From NCBI GenBank assembly GCA_021732745.1, contig JAKFUK010000002.1, forward strand, positions 682,001 to 746,000: 64,000 nt of DNA, given 5' to 3'. A program made the translations under genes and the position numbers. The DNA comes from Nevskia sp. (GTDB lineage Bacteria > Pseudomonadota > Gammaproteobacteria > Nevskiales > Nevskiaceae). Below are positions 8,189 to 17,560 of this stretch, one piece after another. The notes beneath the pieces were generated by a model, which did not search any database, had not been told where the DNA came from, and saw only the letters and a program-made list of their open reading frames with translations. How positions within the stretch are numbered: the stretch's first letter is position 1; each line of letters opens with the position of its first letter.

Positions 8189-8593
8189 GTGCTGCATCTG
8201 CTCGACACCAACATCTGCATCTATCTGATCCGCCGCCAGCCGGCGGTGGTCGTCGAACGCCTCGAAGCACTGCACGAAGGTGAGGTGGCGATGTCGCTGG
8301 TCACCTATGCCGAACTGCGCGCCGGCATCGAGATGCAATCCCGCCAGCGCGATCAGGACGAGCGGGTGCTGGCGCAACTGGTGACGCTGATTCCGGTGCT
8401 GCCGCTCGATGTTTCGGTCGCCGAAACCTATGGCCGACTGCGCGCCGCAGTGCCGGATCGCCGCCGCGACGCCTTCGACCGCCTGATCGCGGCGCACGCC
8501 ATCGCCGTCGACGCGGTGCTGATCACCAATAACGAGGCGGATTTCGCGGGCTATCCGGGCTTGAGGGTCGAGAACTGGGTAGGCGCTCCGTAG
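8189..8593 (+). CDS. vapC: Toxin VapC, PIN-domain ribonuclease
   Basis: Metal-dependent endoribonuclease toxin paired with VapB. From the GTG at 8189 it is 134 residues: D6 in LLDTNICIYLI, E42 in YAELRAGIE, D97 in RRDAFDRLIAAHA, and the C-terminal LITNNEADF acidic pair, together a complete PIN active site. The frame is open upstream within vapB, but the PIN fold begins exactly at the GTG. The stop codon TAG is the GTAG head of a REP-like repeat that begins at 8589, so the toxin's end abuts or was fixed by a repeat insertion. Confidence 0.94.
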   Translation: MLHLLDTNICIYLIRRQPAVVVERLEALHEGEVAMSLVTYAELRAGIEMQSRQRDQDERVLAQLVTLIPVLPLDVSVAETYGRLRAAVPDRRRDAFDRLIAAHAIAVDAVLITNNEADFAGYPGLRVENWVGAP

Positions 8594-8678
8594 GGTGGGC
8601 AGGCTTCATCTGCCCACCGGTTCGCAAAGGTTCGACGATCGCGCAACGCGTGGGCAGATACAGCCTGCCCACCCTACG
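8589..8678. repeat. REP/BIME-like inverted repeat, GTAG head, GTGGGCA core (copy 1)
   Basis: Arms CGTAGGGTGGGCAGGC at 8589 and its exact complement ending at 8678. Each arm also contains its own small hairpin, GTGGGCA/TGCCCAC, so the unit is two inverted REPs. The first head supplies the TAG stop of vapC. Other copies with the same core are at 33817-33898 and 63933-64000. Confidence 0.88.
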
Positions 8679-8688
8679 AGCGACAACG

Positions 8689-8715
8689 AAAAAGGCCCCG
8701 TCTCCGGGGCCTTTT
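8689..8715 (-). terminator. Rho-independent terminator of groESL (bidirectional)
   Basis: Hairpin GGCCCCG-TCTC-CGGGGCC flanked by five A on the left and four T on the right. It lies 31 nt beyond the groEL stop on the minus strand and, because of the symmetric A/T tracts, can also stop vapBC transcripts. Confidence 0.85.
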
Positions 8716-8746
8716 CCTTACTTCATGACGCGGGAAGCGGGGTGAC

Positions 8747-10432
<1,686 letters not shown>

Positions 10433-10723
10433 TTACTTCGAGAACACCGCGAGGATGTCGTCTTCGCGCAGGATCACCAGATCCTGGCCGTCGACCTTCA
10501 CTTCGGTGCCCGAATACTTGCCGATCAGGATGGTGTCGCCGGCCTTGACGTCGACGGCGTGGACCTTGCCGTCGTCCGAGCGCTTGCCCGGGCCGACTGC
10601 GATCACTTCCGCCTTGAGCGGCTTCTCGGCAGCGGAGTCCGGGATGATGATGCCGCCCAGGGACTTCTTCTCTTCTTCGAGACGCTTGACGATGACGCGG
10701 TCATGCAGGGGACGCAGACTCAT
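10433..10723 (-). CDS. groS: Co-chaperonin GroES (10 kDa)
   Basis: Heptameric lid of the GroEL chamber. The 96-residue product starts [20 protein letters not shown] and contains the mobile loop with [13 protein letters not shown], which contacts GroEL, and the terminal [10 protein letters not shown]. The ATG at 10723 is preceded by AGGAG. First gene of the operon. Confidence 0.99.
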   Translation of the reverse strand: MSLRPLHDRVIVKRLEEEKKSLGGIIIPDSAAEKPLKAEVIAVGPGKRSDDGKVHAVDVKAGDTILIGKYSGTEVKVDGQDLVILREDDILAVFSK

Positions 10724-10807
10724 GTTCTCAACTCCTGGTTGTTTGGTTTGGCGTAACGGTTCCGGAGGGGCGGCGGACGGTGGCGCGAACCGCGCATCGC
10801 CCTGTTG

Positions 10808-10834
10808 TTAGCACTCTCCCCCAGAGGCTGCTAA
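10808..10834 (-). promoter_or_regulatory. CIRCE-like HrcA operator
   Basis: TTAGCACTC (10808-10816), nine bases, then GGCTGCTAA (10826-10834). The consensus is TTAGCACTC-N9-GAGTGCTAA: the left half is perfect and the right half matches 7 of 9. It lies 85 bp before groS and directly follows the -10 element, the usual site for HrcA repression. Confidence 0.8.
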
Positions 10835-10861
10835 TTCTAGGGGCCGGCCCCGGGGATACAA
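10834..10861 (-). promoter_or_regulatory. groESL promoter
   Basis: Read on the minus strand, TTGTAT (10861-10856) and TAGAAT (10839-10834) are spaced by 16 bp, a fair sigma-70 promoter. The same stretch contains CCTTGTA and CCCCTAGA about 13 bp apart, a weak sigma-32-like arrangement. The CIRCE dyad begins at its -10 end. Confidence 0.55.
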
Positions 10862-11036
10862 GGGGGTGCGCGCTTTTATTTCGTCGCACCGGATTGGTGC
10901 ATCGCGTAACACGCCGCCGTTGCAGGTTTGGGGAAGACCGGTCCGTGTTTCAAGACCCGCGCGATCAGCACGCGCAGCGTTTCCCGATTGGCGTAACAGC
11001 GTTCACAATATGCACAGGCCCGCTCCGTCCTTCGCC

Positions 11037-12443
11037 ATGCGCTCGATCTCCTTGACCCGCCGCTCCGCCCCGTTCATGAAACTGGCCACAGCCACCTTCT
11101 TGCTGGCGTCGGCAGCATCCGCCCATGCGGTGGAACTGGCGCGCGTGGAAGGCTTCGGCCCGGTGTCGCGCGGCTTCGCCGGTGGCGGCCTCGCGCATCC
11201 GACTGGCGCGGCAGCCAGCCTGCTGAATCCGGCGGAACTGCTGTCGATCGACGGCGATCGCGCCTTCCAGTTCCAGTTCACCGAAATCCAGGCCCGCATC
11301 GAGGTGATCGACAGCGCCAGCGGCGAACGAGTGCGCAATCAGGGTTACGGGGCCAATCGCGGACCCTACGACCTGCCGGAAGTCGCCTTCGCCTACAAAC
11401 GTGGCAACTGGGCCTTCGGTATCGGCCTGTTCGCCGCGGGCGGCTTCGGCATCGAATTCGGCCGCGACAGCTTCCTGTCGACCACCACCACCAACAATGT
11501 CGCCACCGGCCTGCCGATTTCCTCGCGCATCGGCCAGTTGCGCGTGCCGTTCGCGGTGGCCTGGCGGCCGCATCCGCAATGGCGGATCGGGGCCAGCCTC
11601 GATTACGTCAATGCCTCGGTGAATCTGGCCAACCTGCTCGATGTGCAGCAGGTCGGCGCACTGATTCAGTCGGGCCGGGCGACCGGCAGTCTGGTGCCGG
11701 TGCTGGCCGGCATTCCGAATTTGTCCGGCGCGCACTTCGATTTCGTGCGCAACAACTATCTGGCGTCCGAACTGGCGACCCAGGGCATCGGCGGCCGGGT
11801 CGGCGTCACCTGGCAGCCGCTGCCGACCACCGCTATCGCGCTCAGCTACGAATTCAAGACGCTGCTCGCCAACTTCAAGGGTCGCGGCACGCTGACCGCG
11901 ATCGACGCCGACAACAACCAGATAGCACTCAGCGGTCGCGGCCAGTTGCCGCGCCTGCAATTCCCGGATGCCTGGGTGCTCGGCGTTTCACATCGCCTGA
12001 CGCCTGAGTTTGCGGTGATCGCCGACCTGCGCCACATGTTCTGGTCCAAGGCACTCGGCGATACCGTGATCAGCTTCGATGCCGATGGCGGCGGCGATCT
12101 GCGGGTCAGCCTGCCGACCGGCTTCCGCGACATCACAACCGTCAGCGTCGGCGCCGAATGGCAGTTCCTGCCGGCCTGGACCCTGCGCGGCGGCGGTTCT
12201 TTCGCTCTCCAGCAGTTGCAGGACAGCGGCACTCTGAGTGCGGCGTTCTCCACCACCACCCGCAACCACCTGAGCTCGACACTGGTCTGGCGGCTCGCCA
12301 AGTCCCACGAACTGGGGCTGGGCATGAGTTACGGCTTCACGCCCGGGGTGCGCAACCCGGGCGGCAATGTCAACAGCGTGCCGGCGATCGAAGTGCGCAA
12401 TCGCCAGTTCAACCCCAACTTGAGCTACGGCTACCGGTTCTGA
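11037..12443 (+). CDS. Outer-membrane transport protein, FadL/OmpP1/TodX family
   Basis: Beta-barrel channel expected to pass long-chain fatty acids or hydrocarbons across the outer membrane. A signal peptide is visible (MKLATATFLLASAASAHA from the internal ATG at 11076; the ATG at 11037 adds 13 basic residues, and neither has a clear ribosome-binding site). The mature part opens with the plug region GFAGGGLAHPTGAAASLLNP, which includes the family's N-P-A motif. The barrel follows, with alternating hydrophobic strands, and the chain ends in YGYRF with the C-terminal aromatic needed for outer-membrane assembly. About 468 residues. Not in an obvious operon. Confidence 0.85.
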   Translation: MRSISLTRRSAPFMKLATATFLLASAASAHAVELARVEGFGPVSRGFAGGGLAHPTGAAASLLNPAELLSIDGDRAFQFQFTEIQARIEVIDSASGERVRNQGYGANRGPYDLPEVAFAYKRGNWAFGIGLFAAGGFGIEFGRDSFLSTTTTNNVATGLPISSRIGQLRVPFAVAWRPHPQWRIGASLDYVNASVNLANLLDVQQVGALIQSGRATGSLVPVLAGIPNLSGAHFDFVRNNYLASELATQGIGGRVGVTWQPLPTTAIALSYEFKTLLANFKGRGTLTAIDADNNQIALSGRGQLPRLQFPDAWVLGVSHRLTPEFAVIADLRHMFWSKALGDTVISFDADGGGDLRVSLPTGFRDITTVSVGAEWQFLPAWTLRGGGSFALQQLQDSGTLSAAFSTTTRNHLSSTLVWRLAKSHELGLGMSYGFTPGVRNPGGNVNSVPAIEVRNRQFNPNLSYGYRF

Positions 12444-12599
12444 GGCGTTCGCGGCGCGCGCCGGCTGTCATCTGTTGTTCAAGACGATCCGACACAAGGC
12501 CTGAACGCTCGAACCTGTCGGCCTTGCTGCCGCCGCCGTATCGTTGCCAGCATCCTGCGCGCCCTGCCCCGCGCCCCGAACTGCTGCACGGACGACCTG

Positions 12600-13400
12600 A
12601 TGATCCGAATCTTGCTGGCCCTGTTGCTGACGGCGCTGCCGCTGACCAGCTTCGCGTTTGACGCAAGCCACGACGCCTGGACGCGGCTGCTGCAGAAGCA
12701 TGTCGTCGATGTCCGGCCCGGTCAGGCCACCGCCGTGCGCTACGCCGGTTTCGCTGCCGACCGCCCGGCGCTGAAAGCCTATCTGGCCAGCCTTTCCGCC
12801 GTGAAGCCGGACGAGTACGGCCGCTGGACCAAGCCCGAGCAGCTCGCTTTCCTGATCAATGCCTACAACGCCTGGACCGTTGAGCTGATCCTCGGCAGCT
12901 ATCCGAAACTAAAATCGATCAAGGACTTGGGCTCGCTGTTATCGAGCCCCTGGAAGAAAACCTTCATCCCGCTGCTGGGCCAGACCATCAGTCTCGACCA
13001 GATCGAGCACGGCATGATCCGCAAGCCGGGCGTGTTCGACGATCCGCGCATCCACGCGGCGGTCAATTGCGCCTCGGTCGGCTGCCCGGCGTTGGCCCGC
13101 AGCGCTTTCGTGGCCCGCGATCTCGATCGCCAGCTCGATGCCGCGCTGTCCGGCTTTCTGTCGGACGCCACCCGCAATCGCTACGACGCCGCCAGCGGCC
13201 GGCTGGAAGTGTCGAAGATCTTCGACTGGTACAGCGGCGATTTCGAGCGCGGCCATCGCGGTTACGACTCGCTGAAAACCCTGTTCGCGAAGCACGCCGC
13301 CGTGCTGGCCCGCACGTCGGACGGGCAGGCCGCCGTTCGCGCCGGCCGCTACAAGCTCGGCTATCTCGACTACGACTGGGCGCTCAACGATGCCCGTTGA
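12600..13400 (+). CDS. DUF547-domain secreted protein
   Basis: Conserved protein of unknown function, 266 residues with an N-terminal signal peptide (MIRILLALLLTALPLTSFAF). The DUF547 core appears as WTKPEQLAFLINAYNAWTVE (about 80-100) and HAAVNCASVGCPAL (about 157-170). The conserved Cys and His have led to suggestions of a protease-like fold, which the sequence alone does not prove. It overlaps the following glycosyltransferase by 11 nt, so it probably belongs to an envelope glycosylation operon running to 15852. Confidence 0.88.
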   Translation: MIRILLALLLTALPLTSFAFDASHDAWTRLLQKHVVDVRPGQATAVRYAGFAADRPALKAYLASLSAVKPDEYGRWTKPEQLAFLINAYNAWTVELILGSYPKLKSIKDLGSLLSSPWKKTFIPLLGQTISLDQIEHGMIRKPGVFDDPRIHAAVNCASVGCPALARSAFVARDLDRQLDAALSGFLSDATRNRYDAASGRLEVSKIFDWYSGDFERGHRGYDSLKTLFAKHAAVLARTSDGQAAVRAGRYKLGYLDYDWALNDAR

Positions 13401-14187
13401 GGCAAGCGCTGATTCGCTGGAGCGGCTGCGGCCGCTGATCGCGATCATTCCGGCGCACAACGAAGCGCCGGCCATCGCCCGCGTGGTCGGCGACGTGTGC
13501 AGCGCCCGGATCGCCGGCCGCCTTGCCTTCGATCGCGTCATCGTGGTCGACAACGCCTCCAGCGACGGCACGGCCGACTTGGCCGCTGAAGCCGGTGCCG
13601 ATATCGTTTTTGAAGCGCAGCGCGGCTACGGTGCCGCCTGTCTCGCCGGCATCAAGGCGGCCGGCGAGCGCGGCGCGCTGGTGTTCATCGACGGCGATGC
13701 CTCGGTCGATCTCGCCGATCTGACGGCCCTGCTCGCCCCGATGACCGGGAGTGCTGCCGCCGATCTGGTGATCGGCACCCGCCCCAAGCCCGATCCGGAC
13801 GCGATGAGCCTGCCGCAACGCATCGGCAACCGCCTGGCCACCGCCCTGATCCGCCTGCTGTGGCGAGTGCCGGTGCATGATCTCGGCCCGTTCCGGGTGA
13901 TTCGCGCCGAACGCCTCGCCGATCTCGCCATGCGTGATGTCGCTTACGGCTGGACGGTGGAAATGCAGATCAAGGCCTGGCGGCAGGGTTTGCATGTCGT
14001 TGAAGTGCCGGTCAGCGTGCGTGTGCGCATCGGCCAATCCAAGATCAGCGGCACCGTGCGCGGCGTCATCGGCGCGGCCGTCGGCATTTTTTCGATGATC
14101 GGTCGGCTGTGGCTGGCGGATCGTCAGGAACGTCGTGATCGTGCCCTTTCTCCTGTTGTCCCTCCTGCCCGGAGCACCCTTCGATGA
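13390..14187 (+). CDS. Family 2 glycosyltransferase (polyprenol-phosphate sugar synthase-like)
   Basis: GT-A glycosyltransferase of 265 residues, cytoplasmic face of the inner membrane. Visible are the N-terminal IAIIPAHNEAPAIARVV, the nucleotide-binding VVDNASSDGTADLA, the metal-binding DGDASVD and the HDLGPFRVIRAERL/YGWTVEMQIKA segments typical of dolichol- or undecaprenyl-phosphate sugar synthases. It overlaps the DUF547 gene upstream (11 nt) and the next gene by 4 nt (ATGA). With the downstream GT-C protein it likely makes and then uses a lipid-linked sugar; that coupling is inference. Confidence 0.88.
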   Translation: MPVEASADSLERLRPLIAIIPAHNEAPAIARVVGDVCSARIAGRLAFDRVIVVDNASSDGTADLAAEAGADIVFEAQRGYGAACLAGIKAAGERGALVFIDGDASVDLADLTALLAPMTGSAAADLVIGTRPKPDPDAMSLPQRIGNRLATALIRLLWRVPVHDLGPFRVIRAERLADLAMRDVAYGWTVEMQIKAWRQGLHVVEVPVSVRVRIGQSKISGTVRGVIGAAVGIFSMIGRLWLADRQERRDRALSPVVPPARSTLR

Positions 14188-14555
14188 ACGCTTTCAGAAC
14201 CGCGTTACCGGCTGTTTATCTGTCTCTCATGGCTGCGGCCCTGCTCCATCCTGTCGGCGTCTCGGCCTCCGGCAACGGCAGCGGTGGCTATGGCGACAAT
14301 GCCGCCGTGTTCGGCAACCAGAACCGCAGCCGCTCCTCGTCCGACGGCCGATCCCTGAACGATGAGCAGCGCTACCTGCTCGGCCGGGAAATCTATAGCG
14401 CCAAGCTCGGCTGCGAAAGCTGCGCGCTGGGTGGCGCACCGCTCGATGCCACGCTGGCCGGACGGGTGATGTCGGAACCGGAGCTGATGGCCGAACTCGA
14501 CAAGAAAGAGCGCGCCATGGTCGAGGTCTATCTGAAGCGCCGTTTCCGGCTCTGA
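14184..14555 (+). CDS. Small exported protein with CxxC motif
   Basis: Product of 123 residues with a signal peptide (cleavage near HPVGVSASG). A Gly/Ser/Asn-rich linker follows, then LLGREIYSAKLGCESCALGG. The LGREIY...CxxC arrangement resembles the start of a small c-type cytochrome domain, but the His that should follow CxxC is replaced by Ala, so covalent heme binding is unlikely. C-terminus helical and charged (DKKERAMVEVYLKRRFRL). It overlaps the GT2 gene by four bases and precedes the GT-C gene by 16 nt. Function unknown. Confidence 0.72.
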   Translation: MNAFRTALPAVYLSLMAAALLHPVGVSASGNGSGGYGDNAAVFGNQNRSRSSSDGRSLNDEQRYLLGREIYSAKLGCESCALGGAPLDATLAGRVMSEPELMAELDKKERAMVEVYLKRRFRL

Positions 14556-14571
14556 ACGGCTGACGGCGCGG

Positions 14572-15852
14572 GTGGTCGCTGCCGCCCGCAACGAGCGTGC
14601 GCTCGCGGCAACGGCTGTCTTCCTCATCGGCGGCTGCCTGAGCTGGACCTGGGCCAGCCACGGCGGCGGGGTCACACCGCTGCATTTGTGGCTCGTAGCC
14701 GTACCCGGCATGGCGATGATGATGCTCGCCACGCGACACCTGAACCCGGCGCGCGCGACCCTGCCCTGGCTGCTGACCATCGCCGCGACGCTTCGGCTGC
14801 TCGGCGTTGCCGGCGCTCCGATTCTCGAAGACGATCACTACCGCTATCTCTGGGACGGCTATCGGCTGGTCGAGCACGGCACGCCGTACGGCGTCGCCCC
14901 GTTCGCGAGCTTTGGCGATTCCTCGCTGCCGCAATACGCGCAGAACCTGCTCAGCGGCATCAACAACGCCGATGTGCCGACCATCTACGGGCCGGTCCTG
15001 CAAGCGCTGTTCGGCCTGAGTCATCTGATCGCGCCTGGCCAGCTCTGGCCGCTGCAAAGCCTGCTCTCGCTGATCGACCTCGGCCTGCTCGCGCTGCTCT
15101 GGCAGCTCGGTGCCCGGCGCGGGGCCTGGCTGTATGGCCTCTGTCCGCTGGTGGTGAAGGAAATCGCCTTTACCGCGCACCCGGATGGCGTGATGGCGAT
15201 GCTGCTGGTCATCGCCGTGCTGGCGCGCCGCAAGGCCACGCCGAAGGCCGCCATCGGCTGCGGCATCGCCGCCGGGCTGGCGGTGGCGGCGAAGATCAAT
15301 GCCGTCGTCGCCCTGCCGTTCCTGCTTTGGGGGCTAAGTCCGCTGGCCTGGCTGGCGGCACCGCTGGCGATCGGCGTCGCCTATCTGCCGTTTCTCGACG
15401 GTGCCACCGATTTCGCCGGCTTGCAGGTCTTCGCCCGGTTCTGGGTCTACAACCCGGCGCTGTTCGGCGTCGCATCGGCTGCGTTCGGTGACGCCGCTGC
15501 CCGCAAGGCGATGGTGGCGCTCTTCGCGCTGATCGCCCTGTGCCTGCTGGTCTGGCAGCAACGACGGCGGCCGCCGACGCCAAGGCTGGACCTGCTGTTC
15601 GGCGCCCTGCTGGCCTGCGCGCCGACCATCAACCCCTGGTATCTGCTGTGGAGTCTGCCGTTCGCAGCCCTGTATCCGAGCCGGACCGCCTGGACGGCGG
15701 CCGCAACCCTGCCGCTCGCCTACGCGCACGATCGGGTGCTTTACGTGCTGCCAGCCTGGGCGATCGTCGCGCAATTCCTGCCGATCGCCGTCGCCTTCCT
15801 GCTCGACTGCCGGGCAGCGCGCCGGCCCCGTGAAATCAGTACACAGTTGTAA
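14572..15852 (+). CDS. GT-C fold membrane glycosyltransferase (DUF2029/GT87-like)
   Basis: Inner-membrane protein of 426 residues with about 10-12 hydrophobic segments. The first periplasmic loop carries the acidic motif APILEDDHYRYLWDGYRL, the hallmark of GT-C enzymes that use polyprenyl-phosphate sugars. The central part has IAFTAHPDGVMAML and the C-terminal half a second helix bundle. GTG at 14572 is taken as the start, since it leaves the first transmembrane segment intact. Last gene of the presumed four-gene cluster DUF547-GT2-CxxC protein-GT-C; the acceptor (lipid, lipoprotein or glycan) is unknown. Confidence 0.8.
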   Translation: MVAAARNERALAATAVFLIGGCLSWTWASHGGGVTPLHLWLVAVPGMAMMMLATRHLNPARATLPWLLTIAATLRLLGVAGAPILEDDHYRYLWDGYRLVEHGTPYGVAPFASFGDSSLPQYAQNLLSGINNADVPTIYGPVLQALFGLSHLIAPGQLWPLQSLLSLIDLGLLALLWQLGARRGAWLYGLCPLVVKEIAFTAHPDGVMAMLLVIAVLARRKATPKAAIGCGIAAGLAVAAKINAVVALPFLLWGLSPLAWLAAPLAIGVAYLPFLDGATDFAGLQVFARFWVYNPALFGVASAAFGDAAARKAMVALFALIALCLLVWQQRRRPPTPRLDLLFGALLACAPTINPWYLLWSLPFAALYPSRTAWTAAATLPLAYAHDRVLYVLPAWAIVAQFLPIAVAFLLDCRAARRPREISTQL

Positions 15853-15877
15853 ACAATTGCCGCAGCCGCGCTAGAAT
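15847..15877 (+). promoter_or_regulatory. Candidate thiolase promoter with small dyad
   Basis: TAGAAT at 15872-15877 is a good -10. TTGTAA at 15847 is a possible -35 but with a long 19-bp spacer. A dyad TTGT-AA-ACAA (15847-15856) lies over the -35 and could bind a regulator. No match to a named fatty-acid operator is claimed. Confidence 0.35.
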
Positions 15878-15943
15878 GTTGCGCTGCAATAGGCTGACCA
15901 TTCTGGCTGCTGTCTGGCAGCGCCCCGCTCGGAGAATTCCTCG

Positions 15944-17224
15944 ATGAAACCCTACGGCCGCAAGGTCGCCATTCTTGGCGGCGCGCGCATCCCGTTCGCC
16001 CGTTCCAACGGTGCCTACGCCACGCGCAGCAATTCCGACATGCTGACCGCCGCCCTCAAGGGCATCGTCGACAAGTATCAGTTGCACGGCGAACGCCTTG
16101 GTGAAGTGGCGGCGGGTGCGGTTCTCAAGCATTCGCGGGATTTCAATCTGGCTCGCGAATGCGTGCTGTCCTCGGGCCTGTCGGCGGAAACCCCGGCCTA
16201 TGACCTGCAACAGGCCTGCGGCACCAGCCTGGAAACGGTGATGACGGTCGGCTCGAAGATCGCCCTCGGGCAGATCGAATCGGGCATCGGGGCCGGTGTC
16301 GATACCGCCTCGGATGCCCCCATCGGCGTCGGCGAAGGCCTGCGCAAGATCCTGCTCGAAGCCAATCGCGCCAAGACCACGGCAGCGCGCCTGAAAGCGT
16401 TCGCGAAGTTCCGCCCGGCCCATCTGGTGCCGCTGATTCCCGGCAACAACGAGCCCAGAACCCGCCTCAGCATGGGCGCGCACTGCGAAATGATGGCCAA
16501 GCAGTGGGGCATCCCGCGCGCCGATCAGGATCAACTGGCGCTGGAATCGCACCAGAAAGCAGCACTCGCCTACGACTCCGGCTTCTTCGGCGATCTGGTG
16601 CTGCCTTATGCCGGCTTGAGCCGCGACAACAACCTGCGTGGCGACACCACACTCGCCAAGCTGGCCTCGCTGAAACCCGCCTTCGACAAGACCCACGGCA
16701 GCCTGACTGCCGGTAATTCCACCCCACTCACCGATGGCGCTGCCGCAGTTTTGCTGGCCTCGGACGACTGGGCCAAGGCCCACGGCCACAAGCCGCTGGC
16801 CTATCTCACCGCCTATGAAACCGCAGCGGTGGACTTCGCCGCCGGCCGCAAGGATGGTCTTTTGATCGCCCCCGCCTTCGCCGTGCCGCGCATGCTGGCG
16901 CGCATGGGGCTCAAGCTTCAGGACTTCGATTTCTACGAAATCCACGAAGCCTTCGCCGCTCAGGTGCTGTGCACGCTGAAAGCCTGGGAAGATCCGAAAT
17001 TCTGCAAAGAGCGTCTGGGGCTGGACAAGCCGCTAGGCAGCATCGACCGCTCGCGGATGAACATTCGCGGCTCGTCCTTGGGCCTCGGTCACCCGTTCGC
17101 CGCAACCGGTGCCCGCATCGTCGCCACGCTGGCCAAGATCATCCACGAGAACGGCGGCGGTCGCGGCCTGATCTCGATCTGCACGGCCGGCGGCATGGGT
17201 GTGACGGCGATACTCGAAGGCTGA
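15944..17224 (+). CDS. Acetyl-CoA C-acyltransferase (thiolase), FadI-like
   Basis: Catalyses thiolytic cleavage of 3-ketoacyl-CoA (beta-oxidation) or the reverse condensation; cytoplasmic. The 426-residue protein has the acylated cysteine in LQQACGTSLETV (about residue 91), the catalytic His in GSSLGLGHPFAATGARI and the second Cys in ISICTAGGMGV near the end. The insert between halves and overall length resemble FadI and trifunctional-protein beta chains rather than short AtoB. It stands alone; no fadJ-like partner lies in the window. The ATG at 15944 follows CGGAGAATTCCTCG. Confidence 0.9.
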   Translation: MKPYGRKVAILGGARIPFARSNGAYATRSNSDMLTAALKGIVDKYQLHGERLGEVAAGAVLKHSRDFNLARECVLSSGLSAETPAYDLQQACGTSLETVMTVGSKIALGQIESGIGAGVDTASDAPIGVGEGLRKILLEANRAKTTAARLKAFAKFRPAHLVPLIPGNNEPRTRLSMGAHCEMMAKQWGIPRADQDQLALESHQKAALAYDSGFFGDLVLPYAGLSRDNNLRGDTTLAKLASLKPAFDKTHGSLTAGNSTPLTDGAAAVLLASDDWAKAHGHKPLAYLTAYETAAVDFAAGRKDGLLIAPAFAVPRMLARMGLKLQDFDFYEIHEAFAAQVLCTLKAWEDPKFCKERLGLDKPLGSIDRSRMNIRGSSLGLGHPFAATGARIVATLAKIIHENGGGRGLISICTAGGMGVTAILEG

Positions 17225-17251
17225 CCACGCGGGCGAACGGCGCGAAGCGGG

Positions 17252-17431
17252 TCTCACGCAGAGAACGCAAAGCCGCAGAGAACAGCGAGAAGCCTTTCGC
17301 GCCAAGCACGCCAAGAAAATCAAAGGACGGCGACTTGTCATCGCGCTTTTCTTGGCGAACTTGGCGTGCTTGGCGAGAAACGCCGTAATTCTTCAGCTTT
17401 TCTCTGCGTCCTCCGCGTTCTCCGCGTGAGA
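17252..17431. repeat. Long palindrome with about 9-bp tandem units in its arms (type F, copy 2)
   Basis: The left arm starts TCTCACGCAGAGAACGCAAA and the right arm ends with the complementary TTCTCCGCGTGAG. The arms are tandem units of about 9 bp (ACGCAGAGA-like). Inside is a second inverted pair, CGCCAAGCACGCCAAGAAAA opposite TTTTCTTGGCGAACTTGGCG, also short-period. It fills most of the 336-bp gap between the thiolase and permease genes. No gene is supported there. Confidence 0.85.
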
Positions 17432-17560
17432 TCAGCTTTAACTTTCGCAAGAAACGAAGCCGCAATCCGGCACCGCTTACCGAAACCGGCCCCGGTCGGC
17501 ATACTTCCCGCATACGAGAACGACAATCTGTCGTCCGACAATAATCATGGGGAGTCCTTG

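Noticed and set aside
17366..17560. N-terminal extension of the APC permease
   Set aside because: It is read through a palindromic repeat; the ATG at 17561 has a clear ribosome-binding site and family-like start.
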